NCBI GenBank assembly: GCA_963844845.1
Contig: CAWJPW010000008.1
Location: 62,001 to 126,000, forward strand
Direction: 5' to 3'
Source of the DNA: CAWJPW01 sp963844845
GTDB lineage: Bacteria; Acidobacteriota; Thermoanaerobaculia; Thermoanaerobaculales; Sulfomarinibacteraceae
DNA length: 64,000 nucleotides
Shown here: positions 44,095 to 53,105 of the stretch, piece by piece
How positions within the stretch are numbered: position 1 is the first letter of the stretch
Layout of the letters: the number at the start of each line of letters is the position of its first letter
Notes under the pieces: model-generated
Seen by the model: the letters and a program-made list of their open reading frames with translations, nothing else
Databases searched by the model: none
Told to the model about the DNA's origin: nothing
Program-made: the position numbers and the translations under genes

Positions 44095-44160
44095 TACACC
44101 TTTCGCGCGCCCGGGCTCACTCCCGGTGAGGCGGCCGCGATGTCGGCTGCGGGTCTCATG
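44095..44160 (-). pseudogene. frameshifted original start of the GGDEF-EAL gene
   Basis: ATG 44160 has AAAGGACGG upstream and sits 26 nt below the third box of promoter copy 7, the standard distance. It encodes 21 residues (MRPAADIAAASPGVSPGARKV) and then TAG. A second frame continues plausibly with KGVADGSVQQTKGAGEVDEP and HAEKIQAFFAR before the main frame takes over. Two indels would unite them into one N-terminus. Confidence 0.5.
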
Positions 44161-44186
44161 AAATGCCGTCCTTTCCGCAAACTTAC

Positions 44187-44267
44187 CTCGAATTTAGTCC
44201 TTGGATCCCACACCGGGAAGCGCACTTACTACCGATGAGCAGGACCGCGACGTGGGTAGAAACCACC
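44187..44267 (-). promoter_or_regulatory. composite regulon promoter, copy 7 (GGDEF-EAL gene)
   Basis: In gene orientation: GGTGGTTTCTACCCA, 34 bp to CGGTAGTAAGTGCGCTTCCC, 20 bp after GCGCTT the box CTAAATTCGAG, then 26 nt to ATG 44160. One of the three best conserved copies. Confidence 0.75.
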
Positions 44268-44376
44268 CTTCGGGCGGCCACCCACGATCGGCAGCCCCGG
44301 TGCCGCCGCCACTCCGCTCGCTGGACGGTCACGGCGCGCACGGCGAACGTCGAGGTGAGGGGGCGCGACCCGCGGG

Positions 44377-46332
44377 TCAGGGCGTGCTGGCGCTCGCCTG
44401 GGATGCCGGATGCTGTGCGGGGCCCGACGGCGCGTCGGGCGCGTCCGACGTCCAGGCGACCTTGCCCGCGACGGCGATCCAGTCCGTGCCACTGTCGACC
44501 GTCTCGACCGTGAAGGGGAGGTCCCGGGGCATCTGGAAGAGCGTGATGTCCGCGTAGGTCCTCGTCAGGAGCGGCCCGATGACGTTGACCACCCATCCGG
44601 CGACGCCCCGGCAGCGCGGCTCGATTCGGACGTTTTGGAGGACGAAGCTGCGGCTCGCGACGTCGACGACGATGTCGGCCTTCCCCTGGGCTTCGCAGAG
44701 CTGACGGAAGAGACGGCCGTCGGGCTCCTGCTTCTCCACCGTCACGTCGAGGTCGACGAGGAAGCAGCTTCCGCCGCACGGGCCAAAGCGCTGCGGCTCG
44801 ACCCTGAACTCCACGTCGCGCATGACCGGTGTGACGTCCTGGCTCCACGCGGCACGCAGGACCTCGAAGGCGGCCTGCTCGACGGGGGGCCACGGCACCG
44901 TGAAGCGGTAGTCCCCGGTGACCGTGCCTTCGCCGCCGGGGCCCGCCTCCTCGAGATGGAGCGTCGTCGTGAACGAGCCCTGAAAGAGGAGCGGGACACT
45001 CCGCTTGCCGATCTCCGCGACCGGGTAGCGCACCACGAGTGGGTAGTCCATGCGGTACTCGGCCGCGAGCTCCACGGCGCCGGTCGCGCGCCCGTTGACC
45101 ACCGTCACCGCGCCGGCGTGCAGCTTCACATCGCTCAACGAGACAACCACTCCATCCCGCTCGATCCGCCCCGCCTTGCCGAGCAGCTGTGCGTCGACGA
45201 TCCCGGAGTACCGGCCGTCCGGCTGCAGCTGCAGATCGCGGACGACGAGGTGCGAGGGCGCCTCGACGTCGACTCGCGGGCCCCCTGGGATGTCGAGCTC
45301 CCCGCCGGTCAGGTCGGCGGCCAGGCTGTCAGCGGCGAGCGTCGCCTCGAGCGCGCCGCCACTGTCCGTCGCGAGCCGGAACGTGCCGCCCCGCAGCTCG
45401 CCGTGTGAGAAGGTGCTACGGCTGCCCAAGAGGGCGACGGCGCCGTCCTCGATCTCGCCGTCGACCCGGCCGACGACCTCGAGCTGGGCGGGCTGGCCGT
45501 CGCGGGGCGGCCGGTAGAGGCCCTTGGTGATCGCGAGGCGCACCGGCGAGCCATCTCTCGGCTGCGCGGCGGTGTGGAGCTCGACCAGGTCGCTGAAGCT
45601 CAAGGGACGGCCGCCGTAGGCAGTGATCTCGGAGTCGTGGATCCGTACCTCGCTCACGAGGTCGAGGAAGGAGGGGCCGGGAGGCCGGGCGGCGCCGCTC
45701 GGAGCAGGCGTCGAGGCGCCCTTTGCGCCAAGCACCTCGCCGCGCATGACCGACGGCACATCGGTGCGGAGCTCGAGCTTGCGCAGGGCCGACCTGGCGA
45801 GCCCCCGAAACAGCCAGACGACGGGTCGCCAGATTCCGCGGCCGCGGAAGGTGGCGTCGGTGATCCCCTTGCCCTCCTCGAAGCGCAGGCGGGTGACGAA
45901 GACCTTGGGTCGCAGGTGGGCCCCCCTGACGAGCAGTCGGCCCCCGGCGACCGTGAGATCGAGGCGGCTGACGTGCCCTGCCACCGCCGTGGCGACGACC
46001 TCCGCCTTCGGCGATCCGACCACCTCCACCGCCCACGCATCGGCCACCGGCACACGCCCTTCCCGCAGGTCGATCTCGAGACGCAGGGTGCCGGTGTCGG
46101 TACACCCGGCGATCTGGTCGAGCACGCTCCGCGCGTCCGACGCCAGGATCGGCTCGAGGGGTGCGATCGCCACCGTCGCCGGTGGGGAGGCCGAGGGCGT
46201 GGGAACCTGGGCGAACGCGGGCGCCACGAACTCTGCCGCGAGGAGTGCGGTGATCACGGCGGCGCACCTGAGTGCCGGGGGGCTTGCCCGGGCCGCCGAC
46301 CGCGGCGCGCGGTGGACTGCCGGTGACCTCAT
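44377..46332 (-). CDS. secreted AsmA/DUF-like envelope protein
   Basis: 651 residues. The signal peptide (AVITALLAAEFVAPAFAQ) is followed by a long, beta-rich, repetitive body (alternating short hydrophobic strands such as LEIDLREGRVPV, LDLTVAGGRLLVRGAHL) typical of AsmA-like or LptC/TamB-type periplasmic proteins, and a more compact C-terminal domain with CGGSC and PRC cysteines. I recognise no exact family. The start at 46332 (GGGGAG upstream) overlaps the methyltransferase stop as ATGA. The operon with an integral-membrane methyltransferase suggests lipid or envelope processing. Confidence 0.6.
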   Translation of the reverse strand: MRSPAVHRAPRSAARASPPALRCAAVITALLAAEFVAPAFAQVPTPSASPPATVAIAPLEPILASDARSVLDQIAGCTDTGTLRLEIDLREGRVPVADAWAVEVVGSPKAEVVATAVAGHVSRLDLTVAGGRLLVRGAHLRPKVFVTRLRFEEGKGITDATFRGRGIWRPVVWLFRGLARSALRKLELRTDVPSVMRGEVLGAKGASTPAPSGAARPPGPSFLDLVSEVRIHDSEITAYGGRPLSFSDLVELHTAAQPRDGSPVRLAITKGLYRPPRDGQPAQLEVVGRVDGEIEDGAVALLGSRSTFSHGELRGGTFRLATDSGGALEATLAADSLAADLTGGELDIPGGPRVDVEAPSHLVVRDLQLQPDGRYSGIVDAQLLGKAGRIERDGVVVSLSDVKLHAGAVTVVNGRATGAVELAAEYRMDYPLVVRYPVAEIGKRSVPLLFQGSFTTTLHLEEAGPGGEGTVTGDYRFTVPWPPVEQAAFEVLRAAWSQDVTPVMRDVEFRVEPQRFGPCGGSCFLVDLDVTVEKQEPDGRLFRQLCEAQGKADIVVDVASRSFVLQNVRIEPRCRGVAGWVVNVIGPLLTRTYADITLFQMPRDLPFTVETVDSGTDWIAVAGKVAWTSDAPDAPSGPAQHPASQASASTP

Positions 46333-47147
46333 TGCGGCTCCCCAATGATCGTCTCGGCCGGGTGCGGCAGGGTGTAGACGCTGTGCACGAATGGGCGCTC
46401 GGCAAAGAAGTAGAACGCATAGATGAGCAGGTGGCCGGTGGCGGCGGCGGCGAGACCGGGGAACGAACCGTACAGGAGCGCGTAGCCGTAGCCCTGGAGC
46501 TGCCCCACCGAGTACATGGGGTTGCTCAGGAAGCGGTAGGGTCCGCCGCCGCAGGCGGGGGCGAGCGGGCGTCCGAGGAACATGTCGCGGAAGTAGTACG
46601 CGTCGACGCCGACGGTGAGCGTGGCCCACAGCTTGACAGTCAGGCCGGCCGCGAACAGGACCAGGCCCGCAGCGAGCACGAGGTGCACGGGCACCGCCCG
46701 CTCCAAGCTCGGCAGGTGGAGCGCCGCCATGCAGCCGACACCCAGCCCCTGGTTGAGGAACATCAGCCCGGCCACGGTTTCGTAGGCTCGGAAGGCGCGC
46801 TGCTCGCCGAGGCGTTGGACGGCGCGCGCGGGCAGGCTCGACGTGAGAATCAGCGCGTTGCCGCCGTAGTAGAAAACCAGCGTGAAGAGGAGGTAGGGCA
46901 GCGTGAGCCGCCAGTCGGCGCGGGTGATGAGGACGTGGGCGAGGGCCACCGACGCGACGCTCCCGGCCGCCCACACGATGTTGAGGTGCTCGAGCCGCCA
47001 CCCGGCCATCGCGAACACCGTCGAGACCAGCCGGACGACTTTCCGGAGCGCTCCGGGTCCGTGCCGTGCGGGTCGACTCGGGCGGGCAGCCCCTTCAGGA
47101 GTCTCCTGGAGGTCGTCCTCTTCGGGGGGCAGGCGAAGGTTGCTCAT
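46329..47147 (-). CDS. isoprenylcysteine/phospholipid methyltransferase-family membrane protein
   Basis: 272 residues. A soluble Pro/Arg-rich N-terminus of about 40 residues is followed by six or seven helices. The C-terminal part GPYRFLSNPMYSVGQLQGYG and the final EERPF-like AERPFVHSVY follow the ICMT/PEMT pattern, where RHPxY-type residues bind S-adenosylmethionine. It may methylate a lipid or small hydrophobic acceptor in the inner membrane. AAAGGTGA precedes the ATG. It is first in an operon with the AsmA-like protein, downstream of promoter copy 8. Confidence 0.8.
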   Translation of the reverse strand: MSNLRLPPEEDDLQETPEGAARPSRPARHGPGALRKVVRLVSTVFAMAGWRLEHLNIVWAAGSVASVALAHVLITRADWRLTLPYLLFTLVFYYGGNALILTSSLPARAVQRLGEQRAFRAYETVAGLMFLNQGLGVGCMAALHLPSLERAVPVHLVLAAGLVLFAAGLTVKLWATLTVGVDAYYFRDMFLGRPLAPACGGGPYRFLSNPMYSVGQLQGYGYALLYGSFPGLAAAATGHLLIYAFYFFAERPFVHSVYTLPHPAETIIGEPQ

Positions 47148-47250
47148 GAATCACCTTTGTCGGCGCTCTCCGATATCCTCGACGCCGAGGAACCAGAGTC
47201 CTGATTGACGGCGCTGGCTTGCTGGCAACAGCTGCCGATCCAACACACAG

Positions 47251-47331
47251 CTCAAACCTAGTACGCCGGCGCTCCGGCGGCATGCGCAGTTTCTACCCGA
47301 GAGTACAGCTGCACGCTCGGTGGGAACTACG
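47251..47331 (-). promoter_or_regulatory. composite regulon promoter, copy 8 (methyltransferase operon)
   Basis: In gene orientation: CGTAGTTCCCACCGA, 34 bp to GGGTAGAAACTGCGCATGCC, 20 bp after GCGCAT the box CTAGGTTTGAG. The leader to the ATG at 47147 is about 103 nt, longer than in most copies. Confidence 0.65.
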
Positions 47332-48037
47332 AGGCCGGCTCGCCGGCGCCGTCAACCCTGTCTGTACGAACGTCGGCTCGCCGGCGGCGTGGTGAGCTGG
47401 CACTGCGTCTTCCGACAACCACGCGTGCCATCGTCGAATCCAGCATGGACTTCACCCGGACATGGACGGAGCACGCATTCGCGCGACGGTCGAAGGTGTC
47501 GACCGCGCATCGTGTACGTGGTTGTTACGGAGTTTCCGGCGTTTCCCAGGTAAGAACTTCGGTGGTCGCGCATGGACAGTTGGAGCTACAAAGGGAGGTG
47601 GGAAATCTGCGCCCGGGGGGCGGAACCGGAACCTTCACTCGGGAACCAGGCACCCGGTTGGACCTCGTCCCTGGCGCGAAGGAAGGTGGTGTAGCCATTC
47701 ACTCGTCCTCCTCTGCAGCAACCGAGGGGCGCGCGAGCGGCCCCTCGTGCTCGTCCCGCGTGGGCGCGACGCGGGTGAGGCTCTCCCCCTACCCGGGGGC
47801 ACGACGCCGAACGCGCTGCCGGCCTTCACCCGCGATGAAGGTGGGCGAGGTGCCATCCCTCAGGATCAGTCGCCGGGGTGAAACCGGGTGGGGTTGCAGC
47901 GTGCTGTGTGCCGCTGCGGTGCCCCGACGAGCGGGTACCTGCTGGCCGCGCAGGCTGGTGGTATGCTCGGAGATGTCTCGTTCCCACACACTCCGCGTGC
48001 TCGTCCCGGTCGCGCGGGCGATCTTCTCGGAGCGGTG
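47332..48037. other. 700-base stretch without recognisable gene
   Basis: Several overlapping frames are open on both strands but none has a convincing start site or family signal, and their composition is Arg/Pro/Gly-rich. It lies upstream of the histidine kinase, which could begin as early as 47963 (MLGDVSF), and may contain its promoter. No copy of the regulon promoter faces the kinase. Confidence 0.5.
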
Positions 48038-50227
48038 ATGACGTTGCAGCGGGAGGTTGAGGCCACGAGAGAGCTTCCGGTATCGAACGGCAAGGGGAAT
48101 GGCCGCAGCGACGAGGCCGCCGCGCTGCTGACGGCGGCACGCGCAGTGCTCGAGAACCGTGCCTTCGCAGACGCTGCAAGGGCCGTCCTGGGGGCGTGCA
48201 AGACGATCCTCGGTGCCGATGCCGGGTTCGTCGCCGTGAGCCCGCCGCCCCCTTCGCGGGGGCAGGGGCTCGAGGTCGCATGTCAGGATTCCGGCGGCCT
48301 CGAGCTCAGCTCGGCAGCCGGCCTGTCCGCGCCCCTTCGCCGCCTCTGCGCGCGCGTTTCCAAGAGCGGCCGGACCGTCATCGCCAACGATCTGGCGAAG
48401 GGAGCGAAGAAGGCGTCTGCTGCCGGGGGTCCAGCCACCCTGACGAGTGCGCTCGTCGCGCCGATCGTGATCGCCGACGAGGTGGCGGGGCTCGTCGGGC
48501 TGGTCAACAAGCCCGAGGGCTTCTCCGCCGTCGATGCCCGGCTCGCCGAGGTCTTCGCCGAGATGGCCGCCGTGGCGATGCTCAACAGTCGCACCGTCAA
48601 CGGCCTCGAGGAGAACCGGGATGCCCTCGAGCGCAAGGTGCACAACGGCGCAACGCAGCTCCTACAGGCCGAGGAGAAGTTCCGGACGCTGGTCGAGAAC
48701 CTGCCGGACATCGTCGCGCGCTTCGATGCCGATCTGCGCTATCTGTACGTCAGCCCCGCGGTCAGCGATGTGACCGGCCGGCCACCCCGGGACTACCTGG
48801 GCAGGACGAACGAGGAGCTGGGAATGCCGCCGCGGCGGATCGAGGCGTGGAACGACGCCTTGCGGACGGTCTTCGCGACGAGCCGGTCCGAGAGGCTCGA
48901 GTTCGCACTCCCGACCGAGGACGGGCCGCGCCGCTTCGACTGTCGGCTGGTTCCCGAGCTCGGGCCGGGAGGCGCCACGCTTTCGGTGTTGAGCGTTGCT
49001 CGGGACGTGACCGATCGCTGGCTCGCCTACAAGGCCGAGCGGCACGCCAGGAAGACCGCCGAGGCGCTTCGCGAGGCGACCCTCGCCCTCAATCGCAGCC
49101 TCGATCGCGAGACCGTGCTGGCGACCCTCCTCGACCGTGTGCGCCAGCTGGTCCCCTTTGACCGCGGCCGCGTCATGGTTCTCGACGAGGGGTCGCGGGT
49201 CAGCGTCCGGGCGGTCTTCGACGGCACGCGCGTGATTCCCCTTCTGGCCGAAGCGCGCCAGGAGTTCGAGGCGACCGCCCACCCGATCCTCCACGGGCTT
49301 CTGACAAGCGGCGTCGCGGTCCTGATACCCGACATCCGAGCCGAACCCGGCTGGAGCCTGCCGGCGGAGCGGGAGGTCGAGACGAGCTGGATGGGCATCC
49401 CGCTGTTCGCTCGCGGCACCGTGTTGGGCGTGCTCTCGCTGTTCAAGCGGGAGGTCGGCTACTTCAACGACGAGCACGTGAAGCTGGCCGAGGCGATGTC
49501 GTCCCAGGCCTCGGTGGCGGTGGAAAATGCCATTCTCTTCGAGCAGGTGCGGGAGTCGACGGTGCGGATGCGTACGCTCTCCCGCCGCCTCGTCGAGGCC
49601 CAGGAGAGCGAGCGCCGGAGCATCGCCCGGGAGCTTCACGACGAGGCGGGCCAGGCCCTGGCCTCCCTGCGCTTCGGCCTCCGCCTGCTGGAGAGGGACA
49701 TCGACGAGGGCGGATCCATCACCGAGCGGGTGGCGGAGCTCAAGCAACGCACCGACACCATCATCGACGGCCTGCACACGCTCGCCGCGGGCCTGCGCCC
49801 GGCGGTTCTCGATCACGTGGGGATCGAGGCCGCCCTCCGCGAGTACTGCCGAACCGCCGCCGCCAGGTTCGGTCTCAAGGTGCGTTTCAAGGACCTGTCC
49901 GCGGCAAGCGAGCGCCTTCCCACCGAGGTGGAGACGGCCCTCTACCGCATCGTCCAGGAAGCGATCACCAACGTCGTGCGTCACGCCCGCGCCACCCGGG
50001 TCGACGTGCTGGTCGAGCGGAGCGGCGGTCACGTGAGGGTGATGGTCGAGGACGACGGCATCGGGTTCGCGACGGACCAGGTGCTCGGTGAGGATCACAT
50101 CGGTCTCCTCGGGCTGAGGGAGCGGGCCGAGTCCCTCGGCGGGGTCCTGACGGTGGAAAGCGCGCCCGGGGCAGGAACCACGTTGGTAGTGGAGGTGGAC
50201 AGTGCCGATCCGCATCCTGATCGCTGA
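48038..50227 (+). CDS. GAF-PAS-GAF sensor histidine kinase (NarL-type partner)
   Basis: 729 residues without membrane helices, so cytoplasmic. Order: GAF about 30-180; PAS about 205-330 (EEKFRTLVENLPDIVARFDA); second GAF about 350-505 (LLDRVRQLVPFDRGRVMVLDE); HisKA_3 dimerisation domain with the phospho-acceptor in SIARELHDEAGQALASLR (His near 533); HATPase with DDGIGFA and LLGLRERAESLGG. This is the NarX/DegS class that pairs with LuxR-type regulators. The ligand of the GAF domains is not visible. Start at 48038 (GGAG at -8); the frame is open from 47888. The end overlaps the response regulator by 26 bases. Confidence 0.93.
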   Translation: MTLQREVEATRELPVSNGKGNGRSDEAAALLTAARAVLENRAFADAARAVLGACKTILGADAGFVAVSPPPPSRGQGLEVACQDSGGLELSSAAGLSAPLRRLCARVSKSGRTVIANDLAKGAKKASAAGGPATLTSALVAPIVIADEVAGLVGLVNKPEGFSAVDARLAEVFAEMAAVAMLNSRTVNGLEENRDALERKVHNGATQLLQAEEKFRTLVENLPDIVARFDADLRYLYVSPAVSDVTGRPPRDYLGRTNEELGMPPRRIEAWNDALRTVFATSRSERLEFALPTEDGPRRFDCRLVPELGPGGATLSVLSVARDVTDRWLAYKAERHARKTAEALREATLALNRSLDRETVLATLLDRVRQLVPFDRGRVMVLDEGSRVSVRAVFDGTRVIPLLAEARQEFEATAHPILHGLLTSGVAVLIPDIRAEPGWSLPAEREVETSWMGIPLFARGTVLGVLSLFKREVGYFNDEHVKLAEAMSSQASVAVENAILFEQVRESTVRMRTLSRRLVEAQESERRSIARELHDEAGQALASLRFGLRLLERDIDEGGSITERVAELKQRTDTIIDGLHTLAAGLRPAVLDHVGIEAALREYCRTAAARFGLKVRFKDLSAASERLPTEVETALYRIVQEAITNVVRHARATRVDVLVERSGGHVRVMVEDDGIGFATDQVLGEDHIGLLGLRERAESLGGVLTVESAPGAGTTLVVEVDSADPHPDR

Positions 50228-50840
50228 CGACCACGCGGTGGTCCGCTCGGGACTGCGAGCCCTGCTCGGCGCCGACTCCGATCTCGAGGTCGTCGGCGAG
50301 GCGGCGGACGGCATCGAGACGCTGCGTCTCGTCGGGGAGCTCCACCCCGACCTGGTGTTGCTCGACATCACCATGCCCCCCGACAGCGGCATCGCGACCG
50401 CGAGGCGGCTGAGGGAGGAGCACCCCGAGGTGTCCGTGCTTTTCCTCACCATGCACGAGGAGGCGAGCCTGCTGCACGAGGCCCTGGGCACCGGTGCCGC
50501 CGGCTACGTGATCAAGCGCGCCGAGGAGTCCGAGATCGTGGACGCGATCCGTGCCGCCACGCGCGGCGACATCTGGGTGTCTCCCGCGATTACCCGAGCT
50601 CTCCTTCGCGAGCCCCTCGCCACCGAGCGGCGCCCCGGCGCGCGAGGGATGGCGCTGACGCGCCGCGAGCTCGAGGTCCTCAGTCTCCTCGTCAAGGGCA
50701 ACACCAACCGGCAGATCGCCGAGCTGCTCGGCATCTCGATCCGCACCGTCGAGACCCACCGCGCCAACCTCATGGACAAGCTCGGAGCATCGAGCCGGGT
50801 GGACCTGGTGAACTTCGCGGAGGAGAACCACCTTGTGTAG
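50202..50840 (+). CDS. NarL/FixJ-family response regulator
   Basis: 212 residues, GTG start overlapping the kinase gene. Receiver domain 1-120: acidic pair ADDH, phospho-Asp in LVLLDITMP, and the conserved Lys in VIKRAEES. LuxR-type helix-turn-helix at about 145-205: LTRRELEVLSLLVKGNTNRQ, IAELLGISIRTVETHRANLM. Such regulators bind short inverted half-sites; the NarL heptamer TACYYMT resembles the TACCCAY present in the promoter family seen across this window. It is therefore my candidate controller of that regulon, as inference only. Confidence 0.95.
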   Translation: MPIRILIADDHAVVRSGLRALLGADSDLEVVGEAADGIETLRLVGELHPDLVLLDITMPPDSGIATARRLREEHPEVSVLFLTMHEEASLLHEALGTGAAGYVIKRAEESEIVDAIRAATRGDIWVSPAITRALLREPLATERRPGARGMALTRRELEVLSLLVKGNTNRQIAELLGISIRTVETHRANLMDKLGASSRVDLVNFAEENHLV

Positions 50841-51140
50841 CCCGCGCGCCTCTCGGGTCTTCGGCAACGACCGCGGATGCGCTCGCCGGCGCGGCGCCTC
50901 TCCCGGCGGCGGTGCCTGCGACGGAGCTGGGCCGCGCCTCGGCGCTGCCTTGATCGGAACACCACGCTGACAGGCACTTCCACGGTCTCGCGTCGAGGCT
51001 CCGGTGGGGGAACGCGGGCTCGGGGAGGTGGCGGACGAGGGAGTCCACACAGGGCCGAGATCCAGGCACTCGAGCATCGGTGCTCGATACCCCACGATGC
51101 GCCTTGATCTCGGCGCCGGGCCCTTGGCGGGCTGGCGGGG
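50841..51140. other. intergenic, nothing recognised
   Basis: Three hundred bases between the convergent response-regulator and hydrolase genes. Low-quality frames only; no clear terminator hairpin. Confidence 0.5.
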
Positions 51141-52049
51141 TCAGCGAGCCTCCCGTTGCGTGCCGCTCGTCTCTCGGTGCGCGTCTGCGGGGGGTGGGTG
51201 GGCAGGGGGGCGGCAGGGGTCCTTGAGAAACGCCCGGAGGTCGCGGGCGAAGTCGAGCGGCTCGTCGAGATGCGGGAAGTGCCCGGACCCGGGGTATGTC
51301 GTCAGGGTGACGCCGGTGAAGCCCACGAAGGCCGTGCGCCCGTGGCTGACCGGGATGACTGGATCATCTTCGCCCCAGAAGAGGGCGATGGGAGGCAGCG
51401 TCGCGACCTCGCGAATGCGATCCATTGTCTGGACATGTTGGCCCGAGAGGTTGATGACGCCGGCAACCGAGCGCGCGAAGGCTCGGTCGGTGCCGGGGAC
51501 GCGGTTCATCGCGGCGGCGTGGTGGATCTCCTCGGGCTCCGGGTCGCCGAAGGCCGCGCCGGCATGGCGCATCGCGAAGGGAAGGACGTGGCGGATCACC
51601 AACGGCGTGAGGGTGCGCCCGAGCCCCGGGAGCGTCGCGAAGCGCAACCCCATCCCCACCTCGCGTCCGAGCCCGCCCGGCGCTACGAGCGCCAGGCGGA
51701 CCATCTTCTCGCGCTGCTCGAGCAGCATCCACTGCGCGATCCCACCGCCGAAGGAGTGCCCGCACAGGTGTGCCCTGTCGACGCCGATCGTCTCCATCCA
51801 TGCGGCGAGCGTGCGGGCGTACCAGGTCAGCGTGTAGGGCGCATCCGGCCTGTCGGAGAGGCCGTGACCGGGGAGGTCCGGCAGGAGGACGCGGAAGTCC
51901 GCCGCGAGCAGCGGAGCAACCCGGCGCCAGCTCCGATGCGATTGCTGGAAGCCGTGGATGAGCACCAGGGGGTCGCCCGCCCCCATCTCACACCAGGCGA
52001 TCGAGGTGCCGCCGGCATCGCTCGAGCGCGCCTCGCCGATCATCTTCAT
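51141..52049 (-). CDS. alpha/beta-fold hydrolase
   Basis: 302 residues. The fold is shown by LVLIHGFQQSHRSW (oxyanion region), the nucleophile elbow GHSFGGG (Ser near 97), the acid in LFWGEDDPVIP and the His in YPGSGHFPHLDEP. The cap region (residues about 125-215) is of ordinary length. It is closest in appearance to the epoxide-hydrolase/haloperoxidase-like esterase group; the substrate is unknown. It is the last gene of the minus-strand CsbD-GlsB-dodecin operon, 35 bases past the dodecin stop. The start is 52049 or the second Met at 52043. The Pro-rich tail (PCRPPAHPPPADAH) is probably disordered. Confidence 0.85.
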   Translation of the reverse strand: MKMIGEARSSDAGGTSIAWCEMGAGDPLVLIHGFQQSHRSWRRVAPLLAADFRVLLPDLPGHGLSDRPDAPYTLTWYARTLAAWMETIGVDRAHLCGHSFGGGIAQWMLLEQREKMVRLALVAPGGLGREVGMGLRFATLPGLGRTLTPLVIRHVLPFAMRHAGAAFGDPEPEEIHHAAAMNRVPGTDRAFARSVAGVINLSGQHVQTMDRIREVATLPPIALFWGEDDPVIPVSHGRTAFVGFTGVTLTTYPGSGHFPHLDEPLDFARDLRAFLKDPCRPPAHPPPADAHRETSGTQREAR

Positions 52050-52084
52050 TGCCAACCCTGGTCGGGTCGCGTGACCGGCCAGCA

Positions 52085-52291
52085 CTAGTCGTCGATGACG
52101 AAGGTGACCATCATGTTGACCTGGTACTCGGTAATCGAACCCTCCGTGACCCGGATCTGCTGCTCCTTGACCCACGCGCTGCGTCACGTTGCGCAGCGTC
52201 TTGTTGCGCCCTGGACGATTCCTTGCTCGATGGCATCCTGGAAGCTCTTGGTCGAGGTCGAGCTGATCTCAGAGACCTTGGCGATGGACAT
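52085..52291 (-). pseudogene. dodecin with an internal frame disturbance and TGA stop
   Basis: The N-terminus MSIAKVSEISSTSTKSFQDA and the C-terminus AWVKEQQIRVTEGSITEYQV (then NMMVTFVIDD) are clear dodecin, a 70-residue flavin-storage dodecamer. Between them about ten codons read in the wrong frame and end in TGA. A one-base deletion after GTCCAGGGC and a one-base insertion after AACGTGACG would restore TLRNV..AWVKEQQ. With a GGGAGGAT site it is otherwise a complete gene. Either two close indels or a sequence error. Confidence 0.8.
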
Positions 52292-52435
52292 CTCATCCTC
52301 CCACCTGGTTCGAGGTTTGGGTTTCGGGGTAGCCCCCCGAAGTGCTCGGGGCCTTCGGCTCCCCACGATCAGCGCGTCACCCGGCCCAGGCCGCAACCGG
52401 AGCTCTGGGCGGAGGGTCGCCCGGGGGCGCCGTCA

Positions 52436-52714
52436 CTACCTCCGTCGGGAGAACAGGTGAATGATCGCCACGAAGAGGGCGGCGCCGATGATCGACCAGA
52501 GGACCGGGAAGGGATGCCCGCCGATGGTGACCATGAAGGGCTCCGGGAGGCCGAGCTTCCCGGCGACCCAGGGCCCCAGCAGGGCGCCGATGAAGCCGAG
52601 GACTATCGAGACGATCAGCCCGCCGCGCGTGCTTCCCGCGATGGCCTTCCCGACGGCGCCGCAGACGGCGGCGATCACGATGAGAATCAGGAGTGACGGG
52701 AGTGACATGGACAT
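52436..52714 (-). CDS. GlsB/YeaQ/YmgE-family stress membrane protein
   Basis: 92 residues with three hydrophobic helices and the Gly-rich signature GGLIVSIVLGFIGALLGPWV. The family (transglycosylase-associated protein in older annotation) consists of small inner-membrane stress proteins with unclear mechanism, often beside CsbD and dodecin genes as here. AAGGA lies 8 bases before the ATG at 52714; a second ATG (52708) is possible. Confidence 0.92.
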   Translation of the reverse strand: MSMSLPSLLILIVIAAVCGAVGKAIAGSTRGGLIVSIVLGFIGALLGPWVAGKLGLPEPFMVTIGGHPFPVLWSIIGAALFVAIIHLFSRRR

Positions 52715-52831
52715 TGCAGTTTCCTTTTCTTTCGCCTTTCGAGGCGTGAGGAGACGAACTCGCGCGCCCGCGGCCCTCGTCGGTTGTGCCTCTCGCCGGC
52801 GGCGGGAGGCGGTCGCGAGGGAGAGGGCGGC

Positions 52832-53035
52832 CTACTTCTTGAACGCCTTGGCGGCACCGTCGGCGAGCTCACCGGTCTTGCGGCGCGCTTTGCCGAGGCT
52901 CTCCTGGACCGCGCCCGCAACCTGCTCGCGATCGCCTTCCAGCTCCAGCGCGCTGTCGCCAGTGACGATGCCGACGATCTCCTTCCCCTGGCCCAGCAGC
53001 TCCATATCCTTGCCACGCGCTTCCTGTCGTCCCAT
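52832..53035 (-). CDS. CsbD-like stress protein
   Basis: 67 residues, hydrophilic and helical: LLGQGKEIVGIVTGDSALEL, then EGDREQVAGAVQESLGKARR. This is the CsbD family (general-stress proteins first seen in the Bacillus sigma-B regulon). A good AAAGGAGA ribosome site precedes the ATG. It sits between the broken secreted protein upstream and GlsB downstream on the minus strand, under promoter copy 9. Confidence 0.88.
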   Translation of the reverse strand: MGRQEARGKDMELLGQGKEIVGIVTGDSALELEGDREQVAGAVQESLGKARRKTGELADGAAKAFKK

Positions 53036-53105
53036 GGTGTCTCCTTTACGGACTCCGAGGATCCTCGTCGTGACCGAAGCCGGGCGCACGAACGCTTCAG
53101 AAGCC

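Noticed and set aside
44377..47001. 874-codon reading of the AsmA-like gene starting at 47001
   Set aside because: The extra N-terminal 220 codons lie opposite the correct frame of the methyltransferase gene and are Arg/Pro-rich. The signal peptide and ATGA overlap fix the start at 46332.
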